A stretch of 64,000 nt of DNA from Gemmatimonadales bacterium. GTDB taxonomy: Bacteria > Gemmatimonadota > Gemmatimonadetes > Palauibacterales > Palauibacteraceae. Below the pieces are notes generated by a model. That model was not told where the DNA came from. It did no database searches and saw nothing but the letters and a program-made list of their open reading frames with translations. Positions 18,351-25,243 of this stretch are shown here, piece by piece. The stretch's first letter is position 1. Every line of letters begins with the position of its first letter. The stretch spans positions 1 through 64,000 of the forward strand of contig VXQX01000043.1 of the NCBI GenBank assembly GCA_009838765.1, in the 5' to 3' direction. Both the position numbers and the translations under genes were made by a program.

Positions 18351-19162
18351 CGGAGTTTCGCGCGCTCGAGACGCTCGAGGAGTGGCGTGCGTGCGTACGG
18401 CTTCAGGAGATGACGTGGGGGCACGGGTTCGCCGACATCGTGCCCGCCTCCGTCCTCCAGGTCTCGCGGAAGATCGGCGGCTTTGCGGGAGGAGCGTTCG
18501 AGGACGGGCGCATGATCGGTTTCGTCTATTCCCTCCTCGGACGGTTCGAGGGCGTCCCGTCGCACTGGTCGCACATGCTTGCCGTCGAACCGTCCGCGCG
18601 GGGACGGGGCCTGGGACGCGACCTGAAGCTGTTTCAACGGGAGTCTGTCCGGTCCGACGGCATCCGCACCATCTTCTGGACGTTCGATCCGCTGGTCGCC
18701 CGCAACGCGCACCTGAACCTGAACCGGCTCGGCGTGACGGTGCTTCGCTACGCACCGAACATGTACGGCTCCGATACGGGGAGCCCCTTGCACGGGGGCG
18801 GCGAAACCGACCGGTTCATCGTGCGCTGGGATCTCGACGGCCCGGAGACCCGCCGGGCCCTCGACGAGGGATCCCGGCGCTCGGCCCGGCGGCTCCGCGT
18901 GCCGCTTCCGGACCCGGCGCATCTCGTGCCCCGGCCGCGGGGACACCGCGTGGCGGACGTCGGACTGCCCGGAGGCGACGAGGTGTTCGTCGAGGTGCCG
19001 GCGGATGTTGAATCGCTGCCACCCGACGGGTCGCTCGTGCGGTGGCGCGAAACGGTCCGGGACGCGTTCCTGACCTATCTCAGGAGGGGATATGCGGTCG
19101 AGAGCCTTGTCAGAAATCCCTCGGCGAACCGGTGCTTCTATGTCCTGCGCCGGAACGGGTGA
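18347..19162 (+). CDS. GNAT acyltransferase, possible D-amino-acid succinyltransferase
   Basis: A 271-residue GNAT-fold protein of the COG3375 type. The acyl-CoA loop reads AVEPSARGRGLGRDLK near residue 80, in the expected R/Q-x-x-G-x-G/A form, and the core continues through TIFWTFDPLVARNAHLNL, a signature of this subgroup. Relatives sit beside N-acyl/N-succinylamino-acid racemases and, in Geobacillus, one was shown to succinylate D-amino acids; that role is inferred here from the 4-base overlap with the racemase-like gene, not from a residue-level match. The start is GTG at 18347 inside that overlap. The C-terminal third (from about 170) is less conserved. The S9 peptidase begins one base after its stop. 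Confidence 0.82.
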   Translation: MTEFRALETLEEWRACVRLQEMTWGHGFADIVPASVLQVSRKIGGFAGGAFEDGRMIGFVYSLLGRFEGVPSHWSHMLAVEPSARGRGLGRDLKLFQRESVRSDGIRTIFWTFDPLVARNAHLNLNRLGVTVLRYAPNMYGSDTGSPLHGGGETDRFIVRWDLDGPETRRALDEGSRRSARRLRVPLPDPAHLVPRPRGHRVADVGLPGGDEVFVEVPADVESLPPDGSLVRWRETVRDAFLTYLRRGYAVESLVRNPSANRCFYVLRRNG

Positions 19163-19163
19163 C

Positions 19164-21290
19164 GTGAGCCTGCGGGTCGCGGCGTCCCGAGGGCGGCTGT
19201 GGGCGGTCGGCATCCTGGGACTGCTCGCCCCCCTCGCTACGTCCACGGCTTCGGCTCAGAGCCCGTATTCCGTCGAAGACATCCTCGCCGCACCTTTCGC
19301 CACGGACCTCATCGCCGCCCCGACCGGCGCCGCGTTCGCCTGGGTCCGATACGATCGGGGCGCCCGCAACATCTGGATCGCAGAGGGCCCGGAGTACGTG
19401 GGCCGCCAGCTCACGAACTGGACCGAGGACGACGGCCAGGACCTGTCCCAGCTGCGGTTCACGCCCGACGGGCGCCAGCTCCTCTTCGTGCGCGGAGGCG
19501 GACCGAACCGGTCGGGCGAGATCCCGAACCCGCGCTCCGAACCGGAGCCGGCGATACAGATGGTGTGGGTCGCCGGGCTCGACGGAACTTCCCGGCCCGT
19601 CGCCGAGGGGAGTGCTCCGGCCATCGCACCGGACGGGCGCACGATCGCCTTTCTGAACCGCGGACAGATTTTCACGCTCACGCTCGATGGGTCGGCGCCC
19701 CCCGGTCCCCTGCTCCGCATCCGCGGGAGCGCGGGGTCGCTGGCGTGGTCCCCGGATGGGGGTCGACTCGCCTTCGTCAGCAACCGCGGAGATCACGCGT
19801 TCGTCGGCGTCTTCTCCCTGGACGAGGGGGAGGTCCGCTATCTCGATCCGAGCCTGGACCGTGACGGCAGCCCCACATGGTCGCCGGACGGGACGGCGAT
19901 CGCCTTCATTCGCGTCCCGAACGAGGGGGCGCAGCTACCCTTCACCCCGCTGCGCAGCGCCCTGCCGTGGTCGATCCGGGTGGCGGATCCCGCCACCGGG
20001 GAGGCGCGCGACGTGTGGCGGGCTCCATCCGGCCGCGGAAGCGCGTTCCAGGCCATGACCGGGCCTTCCCTGATCTGGCTCGCGCCGGACCGGCTCGTAT
20101 TCCCGTGGGAACGCGAGGGCTGGCACCAGTTGTACTCGATTCCGGTCGCGGGAGGCCCCGCCACGCACCTCACCCCGGGCGAGTTCGAGGTCGAGTCCGT
20201 GCTCCCGTCGCCGGACGGAGAGTCGGTCTATTACGTGTCGAACGCGGACGACATCGACCGCCGGCACATCTGGCGGGTCGCGGCCGAGGGCGACCCCGAG
20301 GCGCTCACGTCGGGGAACGGCATCGAGTGGAACCCCGCGGTCACCCCCGACGGGGTCCTCGCGTACCTGGCCGCCGATGGTCGAACGCCGGCCCACGCCG
20401 AAGTGGACGCGGGGGGAGACCGGCGTCCGCTGGTCGACGGATTCATGCCCGACGCCTTCCCGTTCGAGAGTCTCGTGGAACCGCGGCAGGTGACGTTCGA
20501 GTCGGAGGATGGGCTCCTGATCCACGGGCAACTCTTCCTTCCCCCCCTGTCGGTGGAGGGCGGACGCCACCCGGCGGCGGTCTTCTTCCACGGCGGATCG
20601 CGGCGGCAGATGCTCCTCGGCTGGCACTACATGCGGTACTACCACAACGCGTACGCCCTGAACCAGTACCTGGCGAGCCGCGGCTACGTCGTCCTCTCGG
20701 TGAACTACCGCAGCGGTACCGGCTACGGGCTCGAGTTCAGGGAGGCGCTGAACTACGGCGCGCGCGGCGCAAGCGAGTACCGCGACGTCGTCGCGGCGGC
20801 CCGCTTCCTCGCGGGACGGGACGACGTCGACGCTGCCCGGATCGGGCTGTGGGGCGGCTCCTACGGCGGCTACCTCACGGCGCTCGGCCTCGCGCGGAAT
20901 TCGGATCTCTTTGCCGCGGGCGTCGACATTCACGGCGTCCACGACTGGAACATGGTCATCCGGAACTTCGTGCCGTCCTACCAGCCCGAAGCGCGCGAGG
21001 CGTTCGCGCGGCTCGCGTTCGAGTCCTCGCCGATGGCGTGGATCGACGGCTGGCGTTCCCCGGTGCTGCTGATCCACGGTGACGACGACCGCAACGTGCC
21101 GTTCTCGGAGTCCGTGGATCTCATCGAGTCGCTTCGAAAGCGGGGCGTCGAGGTCGAGCAGCTCGTCTTCCCCGACGAAGTCCACGGCTTCCTGCTGCAC
21201 CGCAACTGGGTCACCGCCTTCGAGCGATCCGCCGAATTCATGGACGCACACCTGCGACGGGCCCCGGCCGCGGGAGGCGCAAAGCCGTGA
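19164..21290 (+). CDS. secreted S9 family peptidase (DPP/acylaminoacyl type)
   Basis: A 708-residue serine peptidase with a signal peptide (LWAVGILGLLAPLATSTASA-Q). Residues 40-440 form a WD40-like propeller with PD40-type repeats (FTPDGRQLLFV, WSPDGGRLAFVSN, WSPDGTAIAFI). The C-terminal alpha/beta hydrolase carries Ser566 in GGSYGG, the Asp in HGDDDRNVPF (640-642) and His674 in EVHGF, so it is catalytically complete. It should cleave short peptides in the periplasm. The start is taken as GTG at 19164, one base after the GNAT stop; an ATG at 19140 is in frame but overlaps that gene. Its stop overlaps the SDR start (GTGA at 21287-21290). Confidence 0.92.
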   Translation: MSLRVAASRGRLWAVGILGLLAPLATSTASAQSPYSVEDILAAPFATDLIAAPTGAAFAWVRYDRGARNIWIAEGPEYVGRQLTNWTEDDGQDLSQLRFTPDGRQLLFVRGGGPNRSGEIPNPRSEPEPAIQMVWVAGLDGTSRPVAEGSAPAIAPDGRTIAFLNRGQIFTLTLDGSAPPGPLLRIRGSAGSLAWSPDGGRLAFVSNRGDHAFVGVFSLDEGEVRYLDPSLDRDGSPTWSPDGTAIAFIRVPNEGAQLPFTPLRSALPWSIRVADPATGEARDVWRAPSGRGSAFQAMTGPSLIWLAPDRLVFPWEREGWHQLYSIPVAGGPATHLTPGEFEVESVLPSPDGESVYYVSNADDIDRRHIWRVAAEGDPEALTSGNGIEWNPAVTPDGVLAYLAADGRTPAHAEVDAGGDRRPLVDGFMPDAFPFESLVEPRQVTFESEDGLLIHGQLFLPPLSVEGGRHPAAVFFHGGSRRQMLLGWHYMRYYHNAYALNQYLASRGYVVLSVNYRSGTGYGLEFREALNYGARGASEYRDVVAAARFLAGRDDVDAARIGLWGGSYGGYLTALGLARNSDLFAAGVDIHGVHDWNMVIRNFVPSYQPEAREAFARLAFESSPMAWIDGWRSPVLLIHGDDDRNVPFSESVDLIESLRKRGVEVEQLVFPDEVHGFLLHRNWVTAFERSAEFMDAHLRRAPAAGGAKP

Positions 21291-22066
21291 CCCCCCGCGT
21301 CTCGGGACAGCTTGCGCTCGTCACGGGAGCGAGTTCGGGGATCGGCGAGGCCATCGCGCGCCGCCTGGCCGGTGACGGCGCGAACCTCGTGCTGTGGGCG
21401 CGCAGGGAGAAGCGGCTCACCCGTCTCGCGGAAGAGATCGCGGCTCCAGGCGGGGTGGCCGTGGACATCGGCGTCGTCGACGTCCGCGACCGCGACGCGG
21501 TTCGGGACGAGGCGGAACGGCTCATCGCCGCCCGCGGCGCCCCCGACATCCTCGTCAACAACGCCGGCCTCGCCGCGGGCATGGCGCTCGTGCACGACGC
21601 CGAGGTCGACGACTGGGACCGGATGATCGACACGAATGTGAAGGGACTCCTCTATGTGACGCGCGCCTTCCTTCCCGCCATGGTCGAGCGCGATTCGGGG
21701 CAGGTCGTCAACATCGGGAGCATCACCGGCCGCCAGGTCTATCCCGGCGCGAGCGTCTACGCCGCCACGAAGTACGCCGTGCAGGCGATCACCGAGGGGA
21801 CGAACCTCGATGTCCTCGGCACCGGCGTCCGCGTGTCGGGGATCCACCCGGGCCTCGTCGACACGGAGTTCTCGCTCGTGCGCTTCAAGGGCGACGAGGA
21901 CCGCGCGCGAGCCGTGTACAAGGGGCTGGAGCCGCTCACCGGGGCGGACGTCGCCGAGGTCGTGTCCTACGTCGTCAACGCGCCGCCGCACGTCAACCTT
22001 GCCGACGTCGTCGTGTTCGGAGAATCCCAGGGGAGCGTACACCACTTCCACCGCGACGGGGGATGA
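21287..22066 (+). CDS. SDR family NAD(P)-dependent oxidoreductase
   Basis: A 259-residue classical short-chain dehydrogenase, closest in style to the YdfG/3-hydroxy-acid dehydrogenase group. The cofactor motif TGASSGIGE is at residues 13-21, with ARR after strand 2 suggesting NADPH preference; NNAG follows, then the active site with Ser in NIGSITG, Tyr158 and Lys162 in YAATK. The PGLVDTEF motif after it is typical. The substrate is unknown; YdfG relatives oxidise serine and 3-hydroxy acids, which would suit an amino-acid operon. The start is GTG at 21287, overlapping the S9 peptidase stop by four bases, so it is translationally coupled and the last gene of this operon. Confidence 0.92.
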   Translation: MTPRVSGQLALVTGASSGIGEAIARRLAGDGANLVLWARREKRLTRLAEEIAAPGGVAVDIGVVDVRDRDAVRDEAERLIAARGAPDILVNNAGLAAGMALVHDAEVDDWDRMIDTNVKGLLYVTRAFLPAMVERDSGQVVNIGSITGRQVYPGASVYAATKYAVQAITEGTNLDVLGTGVRVSGIHPGLVDTEFSLVRFKGDEDRARAVYKGLEPLTGADVAEVVSYVVNAPPHVNLADVVVFGESQGSVHHFHRDGG

Positions 22067-22114
22067 ACGTCGTCGGAATCGGCGGGCGCTACGCGATCCT
22101 CCGCTTGCGTCGTT

Positions 22115-22146
22115 CCGATATATCGGATACTATTTCGATATATCGA
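22115..22146. promoter_or_regulatory. paired 12-bp palindromes, putative PadR operator
   Basis: CCGATATATCGG (22115-22126) and TCGATATATCGA (22135-22146) are each perfect palindromes with the same CGATATATCG core. Their centres are exactly 20 bp apart, close to two helical turns, so two dimers would bind one face of the DNA. They lie 27-58 bases before the PadR start at 22173, which suggests autoregulation. The AT-rich core stands out in this GC-rich sequence and may overlap the promoter. Confidence 0.75.
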
Positions 22147-22172
22147 GACCGGTCGGTAGCGGGAGGGGATGG

Positions 22173-22751
22173 ATGTTCACCAGCAAGGATGGATTCGGCG
22201 CCTGGGCAAACTGCTGCGGCCCCGGCGTGTTTCGTTTCGGCGGAGGGTTCGGGGGCGCCCGTCGCGTCGTCCGGAAGGGGGAGCTGAAGTTCGTCCTTCT
22301 CCGCCTCCTCTCGGACGAACCCATGCACGGCTACGAACTGATGCGGCGGCTGGAGGAGGAGTCCGGCGGCCTCTACACGCCGAGTCCGGGCTCCGTCTAC
22401 CCCACGCTGCAGTTGCTCGAGGACCGGGGGTACGTGTCGTCGACACAGGAAGATGGGAAGCGCGTCTACCGGCTGACGTCGGCGGGGCGCGACTTCCTCG
22501 AAGAGCACCGCTCCCGCACCCGCGACATCTTCGGCCGCTTCGTCAACATGGGCGAGCGCTTCGCGGGATCCGCGATGCGCGACGTGACGCGCTCGTTCAT
22601 CCACCTCGCCCAGGTGAGCTTCGAGCGCGCGACGGGCGGACAGGGCGATCCCGAGACGCTTGCAGGGGTGAAGTCGATCCTGGACCGCGCGGCGCGCGAG
22701 ATCGAGAGCGCGTGGCCGGAGCCCGGGGCCGCGACCTCGCGGGAGGGCTGA
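22173..22751 (+). CDS. PadR family transcriptional regulator
   Basis: A 192-residue PadR-type regulator. The winged helix is at about residues 30-105: KGELKFVLLRLLSDEPMHGY, the conserved MHGYELMRRLEE, then TPSPGSVYPTLQLLEDRGYV and DGKRVYRLTSAG. The C-terminal half is a helical dimerisation region. A Gly/Phe-rich N-terminal extension (about 28 residues, with a CC pair) precedes the domain, a form seen in PadR proteins of this kind. ATG at 22173 is supported by GGGAGGGG at 22161-22168. It sits right behind two matched palindromes and three bases before a small membrane-protein gene, which is its likely co-transcribed partner. The ligand is unknown. Confidence 0.93.
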   Translation: MFTSKDGFGAWANCCGPGVFRFGGGFGGARRVVRKGELKFVLLRLLSDEPMHGYELMRRLEEESGGLYTPSPGSVYPTLQLLEDRGYVSSTQEDGKRVYRLTSAGRDFLEEHRSRTRDIFGRFVNMGERFAGSAMRDVTRSFIHLAQVSFERATGGQGDPETLAGVKSILDRAAREIESAWPEPGAATSREG

Positions 22752-22754
22752 GCG

Positions 22755-23246
22755 ATGTTCGAGATCGTCTTCCTGGGAGGCATCGCCGCCGTGATCTACC
22801 GCAGGCGTGTGCGCGCGGGCGACTGGAGTCGGGGCGATTTCCACCGCATGCTCCTCGGCGTGGGTCGTGCGACGAGCCGCGCGCTGGCCGCCGCGTTGAA
22901 GTCGGGGCCCGGGCTCTTCCAACAGTGCGCAGCCGATGTGAGGAGCCTTGCGGACGATATGCGGGGCGTCGTCCGGATCCGGAGGCCGCGCGTCATTCGG
23001 AGCCGGTCCTCCCGCCTCGGGGCGCCCACGGCGGATCCCGTCGCGCCGGCCGAAGCCGCGACGCGAGCGGAGAGCCGGATCTTCTCCCGGCTCCAGCGCC
23101 GCTACGTGTCGGGCAGGATCAGCTTCTCCGAGTACGTGGAGGGAGTCCGGCGCCTCCGCGGCGAAGGCGCCGCGCTTCAGGGCCCGGGCGGCCAGGCCCC
23201 GGCGGGCCCGGACGGCGAGGCCGGAAGGCTGGCCGCCGAACGCTGA
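22755..23246 (+). CDS. small protein with N-terminal membrane segment and SHOCT-like tail
   Basis: A 163-residue protein that I do not recognise as a named family. It starts with a short hydrophobic segment (MFEIVFLGGIAAVIY) followed by a strongly basic stretch (RRRVRAGDW), consistent with a single membrane anchor or membrane association. Residues about 107-133 (RIFSRLQRRYVSGRISFSEY) resemble the SHOCT motif, a short helical hairpin found at the ends of bacterial membrane proteins. The tail is Gly/Ala/Pro-rich. Start ATG at 22755 has GGGAGGG at 22740-22746 and lies three bases after the PadR stop, so the two are almost surely one transcript and both may respond to the same signal. Confidence 0.75.
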   Translation: MFEIVFLGGIAAVIYRRRVRAGDWSRGDFHRMLLGVGRATSRALAAALKSGPGLFQQCAADVRSLADDMRGVVRIRRPRVIRSRSSRLGAPTADPVAPAEAATRAESRIFSRLQRRYVSGRISFSEYVEGVRRLRGEGAALQGPGGQAPAGPDGEAGRLAAER

Positions 23247-23270
23247 CCGCCCGGAGCCGTCGGCGGGACG

Positions 23271-23304
23271 AAGCGCCAGCCGCGGACCGAGCGGCGGGGC
23301 GCTT
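23271..23304. terminator. bidirectional hairpin between convergent genes
   Basis: AAGCGCC (23271-23277) pairs with GGCGCTT (23298-23304), and inside it CCGC (23280-23283) pairs with GCGG (23291-23294). On the plus strand TTT overlaps the end of the stem, and on the minus strand the stem is followed by TCG and not by a T-run. It sits between the small membrane-protein gene and the AGCS symporter, which end at 23246 and 23312. Confidence 0.6.
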
Positions 23305-23311
23305 TCCCGGG

Positions 23312-25009
23312 CTAGTGTTTCCGGTGCCTCTCCCAGGGGCTGCGGGTGAAGTAGGACTCCGTCATCTCCTTGATCTGGGGCGCGAGGAAGATCAGCGCGA
23401 TCAGGTTCGGGATGATGACGATGGCCAGGAAGATGTCCCCGAGCGACCACACCACCGCGAGCGGCAGCACGGCCCCGACGAAGTGCATCGCGACGAACAC
23501 GAGCTTGTACGGGATGATCGCGTTCGGCCCGAACAGGTAGTTCGCGCAGCGGTCGCCGTAGTAGCTCCATGAGATCGCCGTCGAGATCGCGAACAGGAAG
23601 ACGGAGAAGATCACGATGTAGTGGCCCCAGTCGCCGAGCGGAGACAGGCCGCGCTGGAATCCCATCTGCGTCAGCGGAGCGCCGGTCTCGTAGGCCTGCC
23701 CGTAAAGGACGGCCAGTTCCCGCCCGTCGTCGGCGATCGCGACGGCCCGCGCCGGGTCGACGGCCCCGCTGAACGGCTGCGTCTGCGCCTCGTCCTCGAA
23801 CAGCTGCGGCACGGAGACCTCGTGCCACGCGAGGTGGGGCTCGCTCGTCACGCCCGGCCGTCCGAGCGTGTAGCGGATCGTTCCCGTCGGGTCCGTCGGC
23901 ACCGAGCTCCCGGCATCGTCGACCACCACATAGCTGATGTCTCCGCCTTCGAGCTGGATCGCGGTCGGGACCTGCGAGTTCCAGGCGCCGGTCATGATCA
24001 CGACGAGCGCGGTCATCGTGACGATGACGATCGTGTCGATGAACGGCTCGAGCAGCGCGACGACGCCCTCGGAGACCGGTTCGTCCGTCTTCGCCGCCGC
24101 GTGCGCGATCGGCGCGGAGCCCTGCCCCGCCTCGTTCGAGAACAGCCCGCGCCGCACGCCCCACATGAGGGTCACGAGGAAGGCGCCCACGCCGGTGCCG
24201 GCCACGCCGGCGGTCGGATTGAAGGCCTCGCGGAAGATGAGGGCGAAGGTTCCCGGCACCTGGTCGAGGTTCATGATGATGATGAGCATGGCGGCGGTCA
24301 CGTAGACGATCGCCATGAACGGGGCCAGGATGCTGGTCACGCGGCCGATGCGCCTGATGCCGCCCAGGATCACGAGCGCGACGATCGTCGAGGTCGTGAG
24401 GCCGGTGATCCACTTGGCGATCCCGAACTCGGCCAGCATCGCGTCCGCGACCGTATTGGCCTGGTTGGCGTTCCCCGTCATGAACGCCGTCAGCCCCAGC
24501 ATGACCGCAAAGAACGCCGCCACCGGCTTCCAGCGCGGGCCGAGTCCCTTCTCGATGTAGTACATCGGTCCGCCCGACACCGTCCCGCTGTACTTCGCCG
24601 ACGACTCGTCGACCTCGCGGTACTGCTGCGCCAGCGTCACCTCGCTGTACTTCGTCGCCATGCCGAGGAAGGCGGTCATCCACATCCAGAACAGCGCCCC
24701 CGGCCCCCCGAGGTGGATGGCGATCGCGGCGCCGGCGATGTTCCCGATGCCCACCGTCGCGCTGAGCGCGGTGGTCAGCGCCTGGAAGTGCGACACGTCG
24801 CCCGGATCGTTCGGATCGTCGTATCGGCCCGTGGCCACGGCGACGCCGTGCGCGAACTTGCGGATCTGCGGCAGGCCGAGCCGGAGGGTCAGATAGGTCC
24901 CGATGCCGAGGAGGAGCAGGACCTGAAGCGTCAGGCGCTCTCCTCCGATCGTGATCCCGAACTGCGCGACGTTCCGGTCGACCCAGTCTACGATTGTGGC
25001 GAAGTCCAT
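23312..25009 (-). CDS. AGCS family alanine/glycine:sodium symporter
   Basis: A 565-residue sodium-coupled amino-acid importer in the inner membrane. The AGCS signatures are clear: ATVGIGNIAGAA (84-95), the SGGPMYYIEKGLG segment (145-157) and the substrate-site motif SNEAGQGSAPIAHAAA (291-306). About ten to eleven membrane helices can be seen. Unusually, residues 341-460 between two helices (ALVVIMTGAWN and HYIVIFSVFLF) form a polar, non-membrane insert of roughly 120 residues, longer than in typical members of about 450-480 residues. Alanine or glycine is the expected substrate. It is divergent from the glycogen phosphorylase gene across 234 bases. No ribosome site of note precedes the ATG. 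Confidence 0.93.
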   Translation of the reverse strand: MDFATIVDWVDRNVAQFGITIGGERLTLQVLLLLGIGTYLTLRLGLPQIRKFAHGVAVATGRYDDPNDPGDVSHFQALTTALSATVGIGNIAGAAIAIHLGGPGALFWMWMTAFLGMATKYSEVTLAQQYREVDESSAKYSGTVSGGPMYYIEKGLGPRWKPVAAFFAVMLGLTAFMTGNANQANTVADAMLAEFGIAKWITGLTTSTIVALVILGGIRRIGRVTSILAPFMAIVYVTAAMLIIIMNLDQVPGTFALIFREAFNPTAGVAGTGVGAFLVTLMWGVRRGLFSNEAGQGSAPIAHAAAKTDEPVSEGVVALLEPFIDTIVIVTMTALVVIMTGAWNSQVPTAIQLEGGDISYVVVDDAGSSVPTDPTGTIRYTLGRPGVTSEPHLAWHEVSVPQLFEDEAQTQPFSGAVDPARAVAIADDGRELAVLYGQAYETGAPLTQMGFQRGLSPLGDWGHYIVIFSVFLFAISTAISWSYYGDRCANYLFGPNAIIPYKLVFVAMHFVGAVLPLAVVWSLGDIFLAIVIIPNLIALIFLAPQIKEMTESYFTRSPWERHRKH

Positions 25010-25243
25010 GCGTTGTCCCCGTTAGCGACGAGTGTGCGGGAGGCCGGCTGAGTTTGGCTCCGTGCCGCTGAGGCTGCAACGGGGGGGCGAACGAGACGGA
25101 GCCGCCCGGAGTCACGGAACGAGTCGGCGCCGAGGTGTGTCGCGGACGTCACGGTGCCGTAACTTCGGTCGCGCTCCGGGGGTTCGGAACCCCGCCGCGC
25201 CCCCAACCCTCGGCAGCGACAAGCCCCCCGCAGAAGCAAGGAG
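25010..25243. other. divergent intergenic region, agcS-type symporter and glgP
   Basis: This 234-base region separates two divergently transcribed genes and must hold both promoters, but I cannot place a convincing -35/-10 pair. It contains one compact hairpin, GGGGTT-cgg-AACCCC (25179-25193). I looked for a glycine riboswitch, which often controls AGCS transporters, and for a tRNA around the hairpin, and found neither. Confidence 0.4.

Noticed and set aside
25170-25200. tRNA-like T-arm around GGGGTT-cgg-AACCCC
   Set aside because: The loop lacks the conserved A58 of TTCRA, the first T-stem pair is a mismatch, and no acceptor, D or anticodon arms can be built on either side.
25010-25243. Glycine riboswitch before the AGCS symporter
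   Set aside because: The conserved core with CACCGAAGG and CUCUCAGG-like segments is absent on the minus strand.
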